In this document: positions 53,881 through 62,523 of the stretch, in pieces | Numbering within the stretch: position 1 is the first letter of the stretch | Layout of the letters: every line of letters starts with the position of its first letter | From: Burkholderiaceae bacterium | GTDB taxonomy: Bacteria; Pseudomonadota; Gammaproteobacteria; Burkholderiales; Burkholderiaceae_E | NCBI GenBank assembly: GCA_024637155.1 | Contig: JAGXFR010000015.1 | Coordinates: 1-64,000 of the forward strand | DNA: 64,000 nt | Direction: 5' to 3' | Program-made: the position numbers and the translations under genes | The notes under the pieces: model-generated | What the model was told of the DNA's origin: nothing | The model's database searches: none | What the model saw: only the letters and a program-made list of their open reading frames with translations

Positions 53881-54873
53881 ATGAACTTCCCCGATCGAGA
53901 AGAATTCGAAGTCGCCCGCAGCATCGTGCACGCCGTCATGCCTCCCACTCCCGCCTACGCGTGGCCGCTGCTGCGCGAGCGTGTCGGCACCGAAGTCATC
54001 GTCAAGCACGAGAACCACACGCCCACCGGCGCCTTCAAGGTGCGCGGCGGGCTCGTCTATTTCGATCGGCTCGCGCAGCGCGAACCCCAGTGCCCCGGCG
54101 TCGTAACGGCCACCCGCGGCAACCACGGCCAGTCGGTGGGACTCGCGGCGCGCAGCTTCGGGATTCCGGCGACGATCATCGTGCCGCATGGCAACAGTCG
54201 CGAGAAGAACGCCGCGATGCGCGCGCTCGGCGTGACCCTCATCGAGCATGGAGATGACTTCCAGGAAAGCCGCGAGCACGCGGCACGGCTCGCCCGGGAA
54301 GGCGGGCTGCACATGGTTCCTTCCTTCCACCGCGATCTGATCCTCGGGGTGGCCACCTACTGGGTGGAACTGTTCGAGGCGCACCCGGACCTGGACGTCG
54401 TTTTCGTCCCGATCGGGCAGGGGTCCGGAATCTGCGCGGCGATCGTTGCGCGCGCGCTGCTCGGGCACCGTTGCCGGATCGTCGGGGTCGTTTCCGAACA
54501 CGCTCCCGCCTATGCGCTGTCCTTCGCCGCGCGCCGCGCCATCGATGCGCCCGTGAGCACCCGGCTCGCCGACGGCATGGCCTGCCGCACCCCGGACGCG
54601 GAATCGCTCGAGCTGATCCTCGCGCACGCCGACGCGGTCGTGCGAGTCACCGACGACCAGGTCGCGGACGCGATGAAGATCTACTTCCTGGACACGCACA
54701 ACGTCGCGGAGGGGGCTGGCGCCGCGCCGCTCGCGGCCGCGCTCGCCAACCCGGAAATGGTGCGCGGGCAACGTGTCGGGCTGCCGCTGTGCGGCGGCAA
54801 CGTCGATCACGACGTGTTCGCGGAGGTCCTGCTCCGCCCGCTTACGAGTCCTGCAGCGCTTCGTTCTCGATGA
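53881..54873 (+). CDS. threonine dehydratase-fold PLP enzyme
   Basis: A 330-residue fold-type II PLP enzyme. Schiff-base Lys53 in TGAFKVRGG, asparagine loop TRGNHGQSVGLAA, and glycine-rich phosphate site GQGSGICAAI (an unusual GQGSG for GGGG). It lacks an ACT domain, so it is a catabolic or unspecific threonine/serine dehydratase or a related lyase such as hydroxyectoine-utilisation dehydratase. Start ATG 53881 (GTG 53878 adjacent). Its end overlaps the convergent NAD(P)-binding gene by 32 bases. Confidence 0.85.
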   Translation: MNFPDREEFEVARSIVHAVMPPTPAYAWPLLRERVGTEVIVKHENHTPTGAFKVRGGLVYFDRLAQREPQCPGVVTATRGNHGQSVGLAARSFGIPATIIVPHGNSREKNAAMRALGVTLIEHGDDFQESREHAARLAREGGLHMVPSFHRDLILGVATYWVELFEAHPDLDVVFVPIGQGSGICAAIVARALLGHRCRIVGVVSEHAPAYALSFAARRAIDAPVSTRLADGMACRTPDAESLELILAHADAVVRVTDDQVADAMKIYFLDTHNVAEGAGAAPLAAALANPEMVRGQRVGLPLCGGNVDHDVFAEVLLRPLTSPAALRSR

Positions 54874-55507
54874 TCTGCTCGCCGGCGTCGTCGCGCAGCA
54901 CGCCGGCGATCAGCGCGCGCGCGATGCGCTCGGCCGTGACGGCGCGGTAGCGCCGGGGAATCAGCGCGCGCAGCACGCGGGCGACGACGAGCCCCGCCGC
55001 TTCACCGGGGCGCGACTCGTCGCGCTCGGTGTCGATCAGCGAGGGCCGCACGATCGTGTACGCGGGGAAGCCGATCGCGCGGATCCCGGCTTCGGCTTCG
55101 GCCTTGGTGCGCAGGTAGAAACTTCCCGCCAGGTTCGCCCCGAGCGATGAGTTCAGCGCGAAGCGAGTGGCCCCCGCCGCGCGGGTCAGCCGCGCCACGG
55201 TGATCGGCAGGTCCCGATCGACAAAAGCAAAGGCCTCCTGCGATCCGGCGGTGCGGATCGTGGTGCCCAGCGTGCAGATCACCGCATCCACCTGCCACCA
55301 GGGCGCTGCGGACGGAAGCGCGGTGAAATCGATCACCGGATTGAGCAAGCGCGGATGCGCGGCAAGCGCGCGCCGAGTCGGCGCGACCACCGCCCCGATG
55401 CGCGCCTCGGCGAGCGCCGCGTCGAGCACCCGGCGACCGACGGCGCCGGTGGCGCCGACGAGCAGCAGGCGCAGTGGCTGAGGCTCGTGGGTCCGTGATT
55501 CAGTCAT
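54842..55507 (-). CDS. NAD(P)-binding atypical SDR protein
   Basis: A 221-residue Rossmann protein of the atypical SDR (HTATIP2/TIP30-like) group. GATGAVGRRVL is the nucleotide loop; SSLGANLAGSFYLRTKAEAEAGIRAIGFPAYTIVRPSLI contains a Y-x3-K (YLRTK). Possibly a quinone or flavin-type reductase or regulator; no substrate assigned. It shares 32 bases with the convergent dehydratase gene. Confidence 0.85.
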   Translation of the reverse strand: MTESRTHEPQPLRLLLVGATGAVGRRVLDAALAEARIGAVVAPTRRALAAHPRLLNPVIDFTALPSAAPWWQVDAVICTLGTTIRTAGSQEAFAFVDRDLPITVARLTRAAGATRFALNSSLGANLAGSFYLRTKAEAEAGIRAIGFPAYTIVRPSLIDTERDESRPGEAAGLVVARVLRALIPRRYRAVTAERIARALIAGVLRDDAGEQIIENEALQDS

Positions 55508-55569
55508 CTTCGCCCCTCATCCACGGATGATGGCATGTTGTCGGGCGCCGTGGGGCGCGCAAATGACAA

Positions 55570-55585
55570 CGGCCCCGCAGGGCCG
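55570..55585 (-). terminator. stem-loop downstream of the cytochrome gene
   Basis: CGGCCC (55570-55575) and GGGCCG (55580-55585) with loop CGCA form a 6-bp stem 44 bases beyond the cytochrome stop (minus strand). Read on the minus strand it is followed by TTGTCATTT, a weak T-rich tail. A likely terminator. Confidence 0.5.
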
Positions 55586-55628
55586 CTGTCGGCGCGCATT
55601 CCTGCGCGCATCCTGCATGCTGCCCAGA

Positions 55629-56921
55629 TCAGGGCAGCTTCACCGCCTGGATGTCGGCCTTGGCACCGAAGCCAAGCGACCGGACAAAGGACACCTGATG
55701 ACCACGGGTGGTGATGTTGTCGTCATGCACGGCGAAACCGACGTTGTAGACCCCGCCTTCCTTGAGGTTCTTGTCGTCGTTGTTGGAGAGGCCCAGCGGG
55801 CGGGTCATCACGACCGTCCACATGCCTTCCTTCCAGCTGCCCATGCCGCCGTTGTCGGCAGCCGAGCCCTTGGCCCCGGTGGCGCTGGTGTAGTACTGCG
55901 GCACCATGTCGCCTTCCTTCCAGCCGGCTTTCGGGTCGAACGCAACCGCGTTCTTCTCGACGGTCAGGAAATGCTCGCCCTTGCGCACCTGGTCTGCGGT
56001 GATCGACTTGTAGCCGGCCTTGGCCGCGTCCCACATGTACTTCGGCATATGGGTTTCCTTGTCCATGTTCGAGTTAAACGGGTTGACGCCGGCGTCGGCG
56101 TTCCGATACTCGAGCACGAAACCGTCGTCGGTCATCCCGACCGGATTGCTGCGGTGCGCGCGCCACTGGATCAGATCGACGAAGCCGCCGGCCGCCTTGA
56201 TCTTGGCAATGTCGGCCATCGACTTGCCACTCTGCCATTCAGCATTGTCGGCGGTGCGGGTCGCGGGCAGGTACTTGCGTACATCGCCCTTCTTGATCTC
56301 CTTGAAGAGCGCGTTGCCGCCAATCTGCTCCTTGGTCGCGAGCTTGGGCATGTCACGCTCGCCGTCGTGGCAGGTGAGCCAGCAACCCTGCTTGGCGAAG
56401 TTCGGCACCTTGCCGTCGTCGATCATCACCGACATCCGGTCCTCGTAGATGCCGGGCTGCTTGCCGTCCTGGACTGCCTTGTTCAGCTTCGGCTCGCCGT
56501 AGCCCTTCCACTCCTTCCCGTCATAGCGATAGAAGGGGTGTTCGATGCCGGCGAACGGATTGAGCGTCTTCCACTGGAAGCGCAGGTAGGCGTTCTTCGC
56601 GTCATAGGCGACCTGCACGGAGAGCTCCTTGAAGCCGTCCTTGCCCTTGACGGGCATCGGCTCGAGCGGCCCGCCCTTGACGAGCGCCTCGCCTATGTCC
56701 TTTTCTTCACCGTCGTGGCAGCTGGCGCAGGCCTTGCCTTCCCTGACGCCCTTCGCGCCCTTGTGGCTGCTGACCAGCCACTGGTAGGACGACTGGCCCG
56801 GATAGAACAGCGGCACCTTCGTGGGCGCAATCTTCGACCAGTCGATCGTGGCCGGGTCGGCGGCGAGCGCGGGGCCGGCAACCAGCACGGCACACGCAAG
56901 AACAAATCCAAACTTCCGCAT
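55629..56921 (-). CDS. ethylbenzene dehydrogenase-like heme protein
   Basis: A 430-residue exported protein with a signal peptide (MRKFGFVLACAVLVAGPALA). The N-terminal part has one standard heme motif CASCH (about residue 53-57); a second CWLTCH (CxxxCH, about 165-170) is a variant. The C-terminal half is the EB_dh (ethylbenzene dehydrogenase-related gamma-subunit) beta fold that holds heme b in known enzymes. No molybdenum subunit is adjacent, so it may be an electron carrier or subunit of an unlinked enzyme. Start ATG 56921 has AAGGAG 7 bases upstream. Strongly Lys-rich compared with neighbours. Confidence 0.85.
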   Translation of the reverse strand: MRKFGFVLACAVLVAGPALAADPATIDWSKIAPTKVPLFYPGQSSYQWLVSSHKGAKGVREGKACASCHDGEEKDIGEALVKGGPLEPMPVKGKDGFKELSVQVAYDAKNAYLRFQWKTLNPFAGIEHPFYRYDGKEWKGYGEPKLNKAVQDGKQPGIYEDRMSVMIDDGKVPNFAKQGCWLTCHDGERDMPKLATKEQIGGNALFKEIKKGDVRKYLPATRTADNAEWQSGKSMADIAKIKAAGGFVDLIQWRAHRSNPVGMTDDGFVLEYRNADAGVNPFNSNMDKETHMPKYMWDAAKAGYKSITADQVRKGEHFLTVEKNAVAFDPKAGWKEGDMVPQYYTSATGAKGSAADNGGMGSWKEGMWTVVMTRPLGLSNNDDKNLKEGGVYNVGFAVHDDNITTRGHQVSFVRSLGFGAKADIQAVKLP

Positions 56922-57082
56922 TCGGTACTCCTTGGTTCGCATTGAGACAGTTCGCAACAGGCCAATTGTACCTTTTCCTTATACTGGACTGAAAAAGACT
57001 TATACTTCCCTGAAGTCGATGGACTTCCGCGCACCACGCAGAGCGACGCTCCCGATAGAATGGCCCCTACATTTACAGGGAC

Positions 57083-57949
57083 ATGGGGGCGGGCATGGGA
57101 ATCAGGACGATCGGCATCATCGGGGCCGGCACGATGGGCAACGGCATCGCGCAGGCCTGCGCGGTGGTGGGACTGAAAGCGGTGATGTTCGACATCCAGC
57201 CGGCGGCGCTCGAACGCGGGGTCGCCACGGTCGGCAAGTCGCTCGACCGGCTGATCAAGAAGGGCTCGATGAGCGACGCGGACAAGGCTGCGGCGCTTGG
57301 GCGGATCGCCACGGCGACGGAACTCTCCGGTCTCGCCGGCGCGGATCTGATCCTCGAGGCCGCCACCGAAAACGAGGCGCTCAAGCTGAAGATCCTCGCC
57401 CAGGTCGCGGCCGTGGCGCGGCCCGAGGCGATCATCGCCACCAACACCTCGTCGATCTCGATCACCCGGCTTGCCGAGGCGAGCGGGCGCCCCGAGCTGT
57501 TCGTGGGCATGCATTTCTTCAATCCGGTGCCGCTGATGGCGCTCGTCGAGATCATCCGCGGCTTGCGCACCTCGGACGAGACGGTCGACGCGGTCACGGC
57601 GTTCGCGAAACAGCTCGGCAAGACCCCGATCGGCGTGAAGAACAGCGCCGGCTTCGTCGTCAACCGCATCCTGTGCCCGATGATCAACGAGGCGATCTTC
57701 GCGCTGCAGGAGGGCCTGGCGAGCGCCGAGGAAATCGACGCGGGGATGAAGCTCGGCTGCAACCATCCGATCGGCCCGCTCGCGCTGTGCGACATGATCG
57801 GGCTCGATGTCGAGCTGGCGGTGATGGAAGTGCTCTACGGAAACTTCAACGACTCGAAGTACCGCCCGGCGCCGCTGCTGCGCGAGATGGTCGACGCGGG
57901 GATGCTCGGCAGGAAGAGTGGCCGCGGCTTCTACAACTACGACAAGTGA
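57083..57949 (+). CDS. 3-hydroxyacyl-CoA (3-hydroxybutyryl-CoA) dehydrogenase
   Basis: A 288-residue L-3-hydroxyacyl-CoA dehydrogenase (Hbd/PaaH type). NAD loop IIGAGTMGNGIAQACA; catalytic His in VGMHFFNPVPLM; second domain with NSAGFVVNRILCPMINEAIF and GCNHPIGPLALCDMIGLD. It oxidises (S)-3-hydroxyacyl-CoA with NAD+ in beta-oxidation or butyryl-CoA metabolism, which links with IcmF in the window. ATG 57083 or 57095 could be the start; neither has a strong ribosome-binding site. Confidence 0.93.
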   Translation: MGAGMGIRTIGIIGAGTMGNGIAQACAVVGLKAVMFDIQPAALERGVATVGKSLDRLIKKGSMSDADKAAALGRIATATELSGLAGADLILEAATENEALKLKILAQVAAVARPEAIIATNTSSISITRLAEASGRPELFVGMHFFNPVPLMALVEIIRGLRTSDETVDAVTAFAKQLGKTPIGVKNSAGFVVNRILCPMINEAIFALQEGLASAEEIDAGMKLGCNHPIGPLALCDMIGLDVELAVMEVLYGNFNDSKYRPAPLLREMVDAGMLGRKSGRGFYNYDK

Positions 57950-57961
57950 GATGGACCTTGG

Positions 57962-57982
57962 GCGCGCGCCGGCGGCGCGCGC
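57962..57982. terminator. stem-loop between convergent genes
   Basis: GCGCGCGCC (57962-57970) pairs perfectly with GGCGCGCGC (57974-57982) around the loop GGC. It fills the gap between the 3-hydroxyacyl-CoA dehydrogenase and the Crp/Fnr gene, touching the latter stop codon. No T run, but well placed to separate the two transcripts. Confidence 0.5.
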
Positions 57983-58654
57983 TCATTCGAGCGTCTGCAG
58001 CCCCTCGAGCGAGAGCACGACGATGCGCCCGTACTCGACGCGCACCAGCTCGCGTTCCTGCAGCGACTGCAGTGCCTGGTTGACGCGCTGGCGCGAGAGC
58101 CCGGTGAGAAAGCCCACCTCGCGCTGCGAGATCTCGATCCGGTTGTCGGCGCGCGGGTAGAGCAGCTGGTTGAAGAGCTGCGCGAGGCAGCGCGCCACGC
58201 GCGCGTCGGGGCCCAGCAGGCGTTCGTGCTCGAGCGCGCCGATGAACTGCCCGAGGCGCTCGTTGATCTGCTCGAGCAGAAAGCGGTTGAAGTGGATGCT
58301 GGTGTCGAGCAGCCACTGGAAGGTGCGCCGCGGCATGTAGGCGATGCGGCTGTCGCGCAGCGCCACGCCGTCGTAGCGGCGCGGCTCGGGTTTCAGGAGC
58401 GAACCCTCGCCGAACCAGCCGCCCGAGGGCACGCCGGTGAAGCTCACTGCCTTGCCGTCGAGGGATACGCTGCTGATCTTCACCAGCCCGTCGATCACGC
58501 CGATCCAGGCTTCGACCGTCTCGCCCTTCTGGCAGACGAAGCCTTCGGCCGGAACCGCGCGTTCGACGATCTCGGCGCGCACGCGCGCCTGCTGCGCCGC
58601 ATCAAGGCTGCGCATCCACGACGATCCGGAGAGGAGGGAATCCAGAGAATTCAT
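57983..58654 (-). CDS. Crp/Fnr family transcriptional regulator
   Basis: A 223-residue Crp/Fnr protein: N-terminal cyclic-nucleotide-binding jellyroll (GETVEAWIGVIDGLVKISSVS, GGWFGEGSLLK) and C-terminal winged helix (EVGFLTGLSRQRVNQALQSLQE). No FNR-type N-terminal Cys cluster, so not an oxygen-sensing Fe-S regulator. It is divergent from the acyl-CoA synthetase/ABC operon and likely controls it. The ATG at 58654 is taken; the much longer open frame upstream is antisense to the synthetase. Confidence 0.9.
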   Translation of the reverse strand: MNSLDSLLSGSSWMRSLDAAQQARVRAEIVERAVPAEGFVCQKGETVEAWIGVIDGLVKISSVSLDGKAVSFTGVPSGGWFGEGSLLKPEPRRYDGVALRDSRIAYMPRRTFQWLLDTSIHFNRFLLEQINERLGQFIGALEHERLLGPDARVARCLAQLFNQLLYPRADNRIEISQREVGFLTGLSRQRVNQALQSLQERELVRVEYGRIVVLSLEGLQTLE

Positions 58655-58783
58655 CGCACCGATTCCAACGGGCGCACAATGGCGCCGCAGTGAATTGTCA
58701 CGCGGGTGACAACTATACCGGTTCTGCGCCGGTAGACTGAAGAGAGAACACCGACAACGGTGTCGTTCAAGGAGACAAGACGC

Positions 58784-60784
58784 ATGGCGGAAACGCGCGT
58801 TCGTGCCGACGCATCCCCGGACGTTGAACTGCTGGCCCTCGGGAACACAACCTTCCCGCGCCTGCTGTTGGGCCACGCGGCCGCGCGGCCCGATGCGGTC
58901 GCGCTGCGCGAGAAGGAGTACGGGATCTGGCAGGCGCTCACCTGGGCGGAACTCAAGGCCGAGGTGGAGTTGCTCGCGGCCGGTCTCGCGGCGCAGGGTT
59001 TCGGTCGCGGGCAGAACCTCACGCTGATCGGTGAGAACCGGCCGCGCATGTACGCGGGGATCCTGGCCGCGCAGGTGCTGGGCGGCATTCCGGTACCGCT
59101 CTACCAGGACGCGGTCGCCGCCGAGATGGTCTATGTTTTCCAGAATGCCGAAGTGGCGTTCGCGATCGTCGAGGACCAGGAGCAGGTCGACAAGCTGCTC
59201 CAAGTGCGCGAGAGCGCACCGCTGCTCGCGCACATCTACTACGACGACCCGCGCGGACTGCGCGGCTACGACGACCCGGCGCTGACGAGCTACGAGGCGC
59301 TGCTCGAGATCGGCCGGGCCCACCTTGCCGCGAATCCCGGTTTCCTCGAAGCCGAGATCGCGAAGGGCACGCCCGACGACGTCGCCGCGATGTTCTACAC
59401 ATCGGGCACCACCGGAAACCCGAAGGGCGTGCTCCACGGCCACCGCAACCTGATCACGATGGCGGCCGTTGCCTCGCAGCTCGAGCACCTGACCCCCGAT
59501 GAGGATGTGCTCGCCTACCTGCCGATCGCGTGGATCGGACAGAACATCTTCTCCTACGCGCAGTGGCTGGCGACCGGCTTCACGGTCAACTGCCCGGAAT
59601 CGGCGGCGACCGTCACCGCCGACATGCGCGAAATCGGCCCGACCTACTACTTCGCTCCCCCGCGGGTGCTCGAGGCGATGCTCACGCAGGTGACCATCCG
59701 CATGGAGGACGCCGCGGCGATCAAGCGCAAGATGTTCGCGTACTTCATGAATGTCGCGCGTGACGTCGGCGAACGCCTGCTCCAGCACGACGCCAGCGTG
59801 TCGCTCCTCGAGCGGATCAAGTACCGGCTCGGCGACATCTGCGTCTACGGCCCGCTGCGCAACGCGCTGGGGATGAGCCGCGTGCGCGTTGCCTACACGG
59901 CCGGCGAGGCAATCGGGCCGGATCTGTTCGTCTTCTACCGCTCGCTCGGGATCAACCTCAAGCAGCTCTACGGGTCGACCGAGACTGCGGTGTTCGTCTG
60001 CATCCAGCCCGACGGACAGGTCAAGTCCGACACGGTCGGGCCCGCGGTGCGCGGCGTGGAAGTGCGCACCGCCGAGAGCGGCGAGGTGCTGATCCGCAGC
60101 CCCGGGCTGCTGCGCGAGTACTACAAGAATCCGGCCGCGACCGCCGAGGTCAAGGATGCCGATGGCTGGTATCACACCGGCGACGCGGGTTTTCTGGACC
60201 GCGACGGGCACCTCAAGATCATCGATCGTGCCAAGGATGTCGGCAAGATCGGCGGCACGCACCTGTTCGCTCCCAAGTACATCGAGAACAAGCTCAAGTT
60301 CTTCCCGTATATCAAGGAAGCCGTCGCCTTCGGGGACGGCCGCGACCGCGCGATGGTGATGGTGAACATCGACTTTGAGGCCTGCGGCAACTACGCGGAG
60401 CGGCGCAACATTCCCTACGCGGGCTACGTCGATCTGGCCGGACGCGATGAAGTCATCGCACTGGTCAAGGATTGCGTCGAAAAGGTCAACGCCGATCTGG
60501 CCGCCGACGAGATGATGACGGCATCGCAGATCCACCGCTTCCTTGTGCTACACAAGGAACTCGACGCCGACGACGGCGAACTTACCCGCACGCGCAAGGT
60601 GCGCCGCGGCTTCATCGCGGAGAAGTACGAGATCCTGATCAAGGCGCTCTACGAGGGCGAGAAATCGTGTTTCATCGAGACGCAGGTGCGCTTCGAGGAC
60701 GGTCGCACCGGCAAGGTTTCGGCCGATCTGCGCATCGAGGACACGAAGGTGTTTGAATCCGGCGCTGCCGTGAAGGCGGCGTAG
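58784..60784 (+). CDS. AMP-dependent acyl-CoA synthetase (FadD15-like)
   Basis: A 666-residue ANL-superfamily acyl-CoA ligase. P-loop MFYTSGTTGNPKGVLHGH, YGSTETAVF, WYHTGDAGFLDRDGHLKIIDRAKD and catalytic Lys region TRTRKVRRGFIAEKY. The length and C-terminus match long-chain FadD15-type synthetases found with branched-chain-type ABC transporters. It would activate an imported fatty or aromatic acid as its CoA ester. AAGGAG lies before ATG 58784. Heads an operon with four transporter genes. Confidence 0.9.
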   Translation: MAETRVRADASPDVELLALGNTTFPRLLLGHAAARPDAVALREKEYGIWQALTWAELKAEVELLAAGLAAQGFGRGQNLTLIGENRPRMYAGILAAQVLGGIPVPLYQDAVAAEMVYVFQNAEVAFAIVEDQEQVDKLLQVRESAPLLAHIYYDDPRGLRGYDDPALTSYEALLEIGRAHLAANPGFLEAEIAKGTPDDVAAMFYTSGTTGNPKGVLHGHRNLITMAAVASQLEHLTPDEDVLAYLPIAWIGQNIFSYAQWLATGFTVNCPESAATVTADMREIGPTYYFAPPRVLEAMLTQVTIRMEDAAAIKRKMFAYFMNVARDVGERLLQHDASVSLLERIKYRLGDICVYGPLRNALGMSRVRVAYTAGEAIGPDLFVFYRSLGINLKQLYGSTETAVFVCIQPDGQVKSDTVGPAVRGVEVRTAESGEVLIRSPGLLREYYKNPAATAEVKDADGWYHTGDAGFLDRDGHLKIIDRAKDVGKIGGTHLFAPKYIENKLKFFPYIKEAVAFGDGRDRAMVMVNIDFEACGNYAERRNIPYAGYVDLAGRDEVIALVKDCVEKVNADLAADEMMTASQIHRFLVLHKELDADDGELTRTRKVRRGFIAEKYEILIKALYEGEKSCFIETQVRFEDGRTGKVSADLRIEDTKVFESGAAVKAA

Positions 60785-60798
60785 GTGGGAACAGGGCG

Positions 60799-61581
60799 AT
60801 GAGAAGAGAAATTGGCGAAGTGATCCTGGCACTCGAGAAAATCTCGCTGTCCTTTGGCGGGGTGAACGCGTTGACGGACATTTCCTTCGACGTGCGCGAA
60901 CACGAAGTGCGGGCGATCATCGGCCCCAACGGCGCGGGCAAGAGCTCGATGCTCAACGTCATCAACGGCGTTTACGCGCCACAGCAAGGCGAAATTCACT
61001 TCCGCGGACAGCACTTCCACAAGATGAACCCGCACAAGGTCGCGATGATGGGCGTGGCGCGCACCTTCCAGAGTCTCGCGCTCTTCAAGGGCATGAGCGT
61101 GCTCGACAACATCATGGCCGGGCGCAACCTGAAGATGAGTTCGGGAATTCTCGCGCAGATGATTCGCATCGGACCCGCCGAGCGCGAGGAGATCCGGCAC
61201 CGTGAATACGTCGAGCACATCATCGACTTTCTCGAGATCCAGGCGTATCGCAAGACGCCGGTCGGACTCATGCCCTACGGACTGCAGAAGCGCGTCGACC
61301 TGGGCCGCGCGCTGGCGATGGAGCCCAGCCTGCTGCTCCTGGACGAGCCCATGGCGGGGATGAACGTCGAGGAGAAGCAGGACATGTGCCGCTTCGTGCT
61401 GGACGTCAACAACGAGTTCGGAACGACGATCGTCCTGATCGAACACGACATGAGCGTCGTGATGGACATCTCCGATCGGGTGGTCGTGCTGGACTACGGC
61501 AAGAAGATCGCCGACGGCTCGCCTGACGAGGTTCGCAACAACGAAGACGTGATCACCGCCTATCTCGGCGTCGCGCACTGA
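60799..61581 (+). CDS. ABC transporter ATP-binding protein (LivG type)
   Basis: A 260-residue LivG-type ATPase. Walker A GPNGAGKSS, degenerate signature MPYGLQKRVDLGRALAM, Walker B LLLDEPMAGMN and H-loop IEHDM. It powers uptake through the two following permeases. The stop is 10 bases before the next start. Coexpressed with the acyl-CoA synthetase upstream. Confidence 0.93.
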   Translation: MRREIGEVILALEKISLSFGGVNALTDISFDVREHEVRAIIGPNGAGKSSMLNVINGVYAPQQGEIHFRGQHFHKMNPHKVAMMGVARTFQSLALFKGMSVLDNIMAGRNLKMSSGILAQMIRIGPAEREEIRHREYVEHIIDFLEIQAYRKTPVGLMPYGLQKRVDLGRALAMEPSLLLLDEPMAGMNVEEKQDMCRFVLDVNNEFGTTIVLIEHDMSVVMDISDRVVVLDYGKKIADGSPDEVRNNEDVITAYLGVAH

Positions 61582-61591
61582 GGGCCGAACG

Positions 61592-62521
61592 ATGGCATTT
61601 TTCCTGGAAGTGATGATCGGCGGCCTGATGGCCGGGGTGCTCTACGCGCTCGTCGCGCTCGGCTTCGTGCTGATCTACAAGGCCAGCGGGGTGTTCAACT
61701 TCGCGCAGGGGGCGATGGTGCTGTTTGCGGCGCTTTCGTTCGCGCGGCTCGCCGAATGGATTCCGCAGTGGCTCGGCATCGAAAGCCTGCTCCTGGGCAA
61801 CGTGATCGCGTTCGCGCTGTCCGTCGTGGTGATGATCGTGGTCGCCATGGTGATCGAGCGCATCGTGCTGCGACCGCTCGTCGCGCAGGAAGGGATCGTG
61901 CTGCTGATGGCCACCCTCGGCGTGAGCTACTTCCTCGACGGCTTCGGACAGACGATCTGGGGATCGAACATCTACGAAATCGATCTGGGCATCTCCAAGG
62001 ACCCGCTCTTCGTGCTCGGTGGCGTGTTCCAGGGGGGGCTGCTCGTCAACCGCGACGACGTGGTCGCGGCGGTGTCCGCGACGCTGCTCGTCATCATTCT
62101 GGCGATCTTCTTCCAGAAGACCGCGACGGGGCGCGCGCTGCGCGCGGTGGCCGACGACCACCAGGCGGCGCAGTCGATCGGCATTCCCCTGAACCGCATC
62201 TGGGTGATCGTCTGGTCGGTGGCCGGCTTCGTCGCGCTGGTGGCCGGCGCGGTGTGGGGGAGCAAGCTCGGCGTGCAGTTCTCGCTGGCGGTGCTGGCCC
62301 TCAAGGCGCTGCCGGTGGTGATCCTCGGCGGCTTTACCTCAATCCCGGGCGCGATCATCGGCGGGCTGATCATCGGGATGGGCGAGAAGCTCTCCGAGGT
62401 CTACCTTGGGCCGATCATCGGCGGAGGCATCGAGAACTGGTTCGCGTACGTTCTGGCGTTGAGTTTCCTGATGTTTCGTCCGCAGGGGTTGTTCGGCGAA
62501 CGCATCATCGACCGGGTCTGA
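61592..62521 (+). CDS. branched-chain-type ABC permease (LivH type)
   Basis: A 309-residue LivH permease with about eight membrane helices; GVLYALVALGFVLIYKASGVFNFAQGAMVLF at the N-terminus and VLGGFTSIPGAIIGGLIIGMGEKLSEVYLG near the C-terminus are typical. Subunit of an importer for amino acids, fatty acids or aromatic acids. Confidence 0.93.
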   Translation: MAFFLEVMIGGLMAGVLYALVALGFVLIYKASGVFNFAQGAMVLFAALSFARLAEWIPQWLGIESLLLGNVIAFALSVVVMIVVAMVIERIVLRPLVAQEGIVLLMATLGVSYFLDGFGQTIWGSNIYEIDLGISKDPLFVLGGVFQGGLLVNRDDVVAAVSATLLVIILAIFFQKTATGRALRAVADDHQAAQSIGIPLNRIWVIVWSVAGFVALVAGAVWGSKLGVQFSLAVLALKALPVVILGGFTSIPGAIIGGLIIGMGEKLSEVYLGPIIGGGIENWFAYVLALSFLMFRPQGLFGERIIDRV

Positions 62522-62523
62522 GC

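Noticed and set aside
57983-60535. An 850-residue version of the Crp/Fnr regulator
   Set aside because: Only the last 223 codons code for the regulator; the rest is antisense to the acyl-CoA synthetase, and ATG 58654 is a proper family start.
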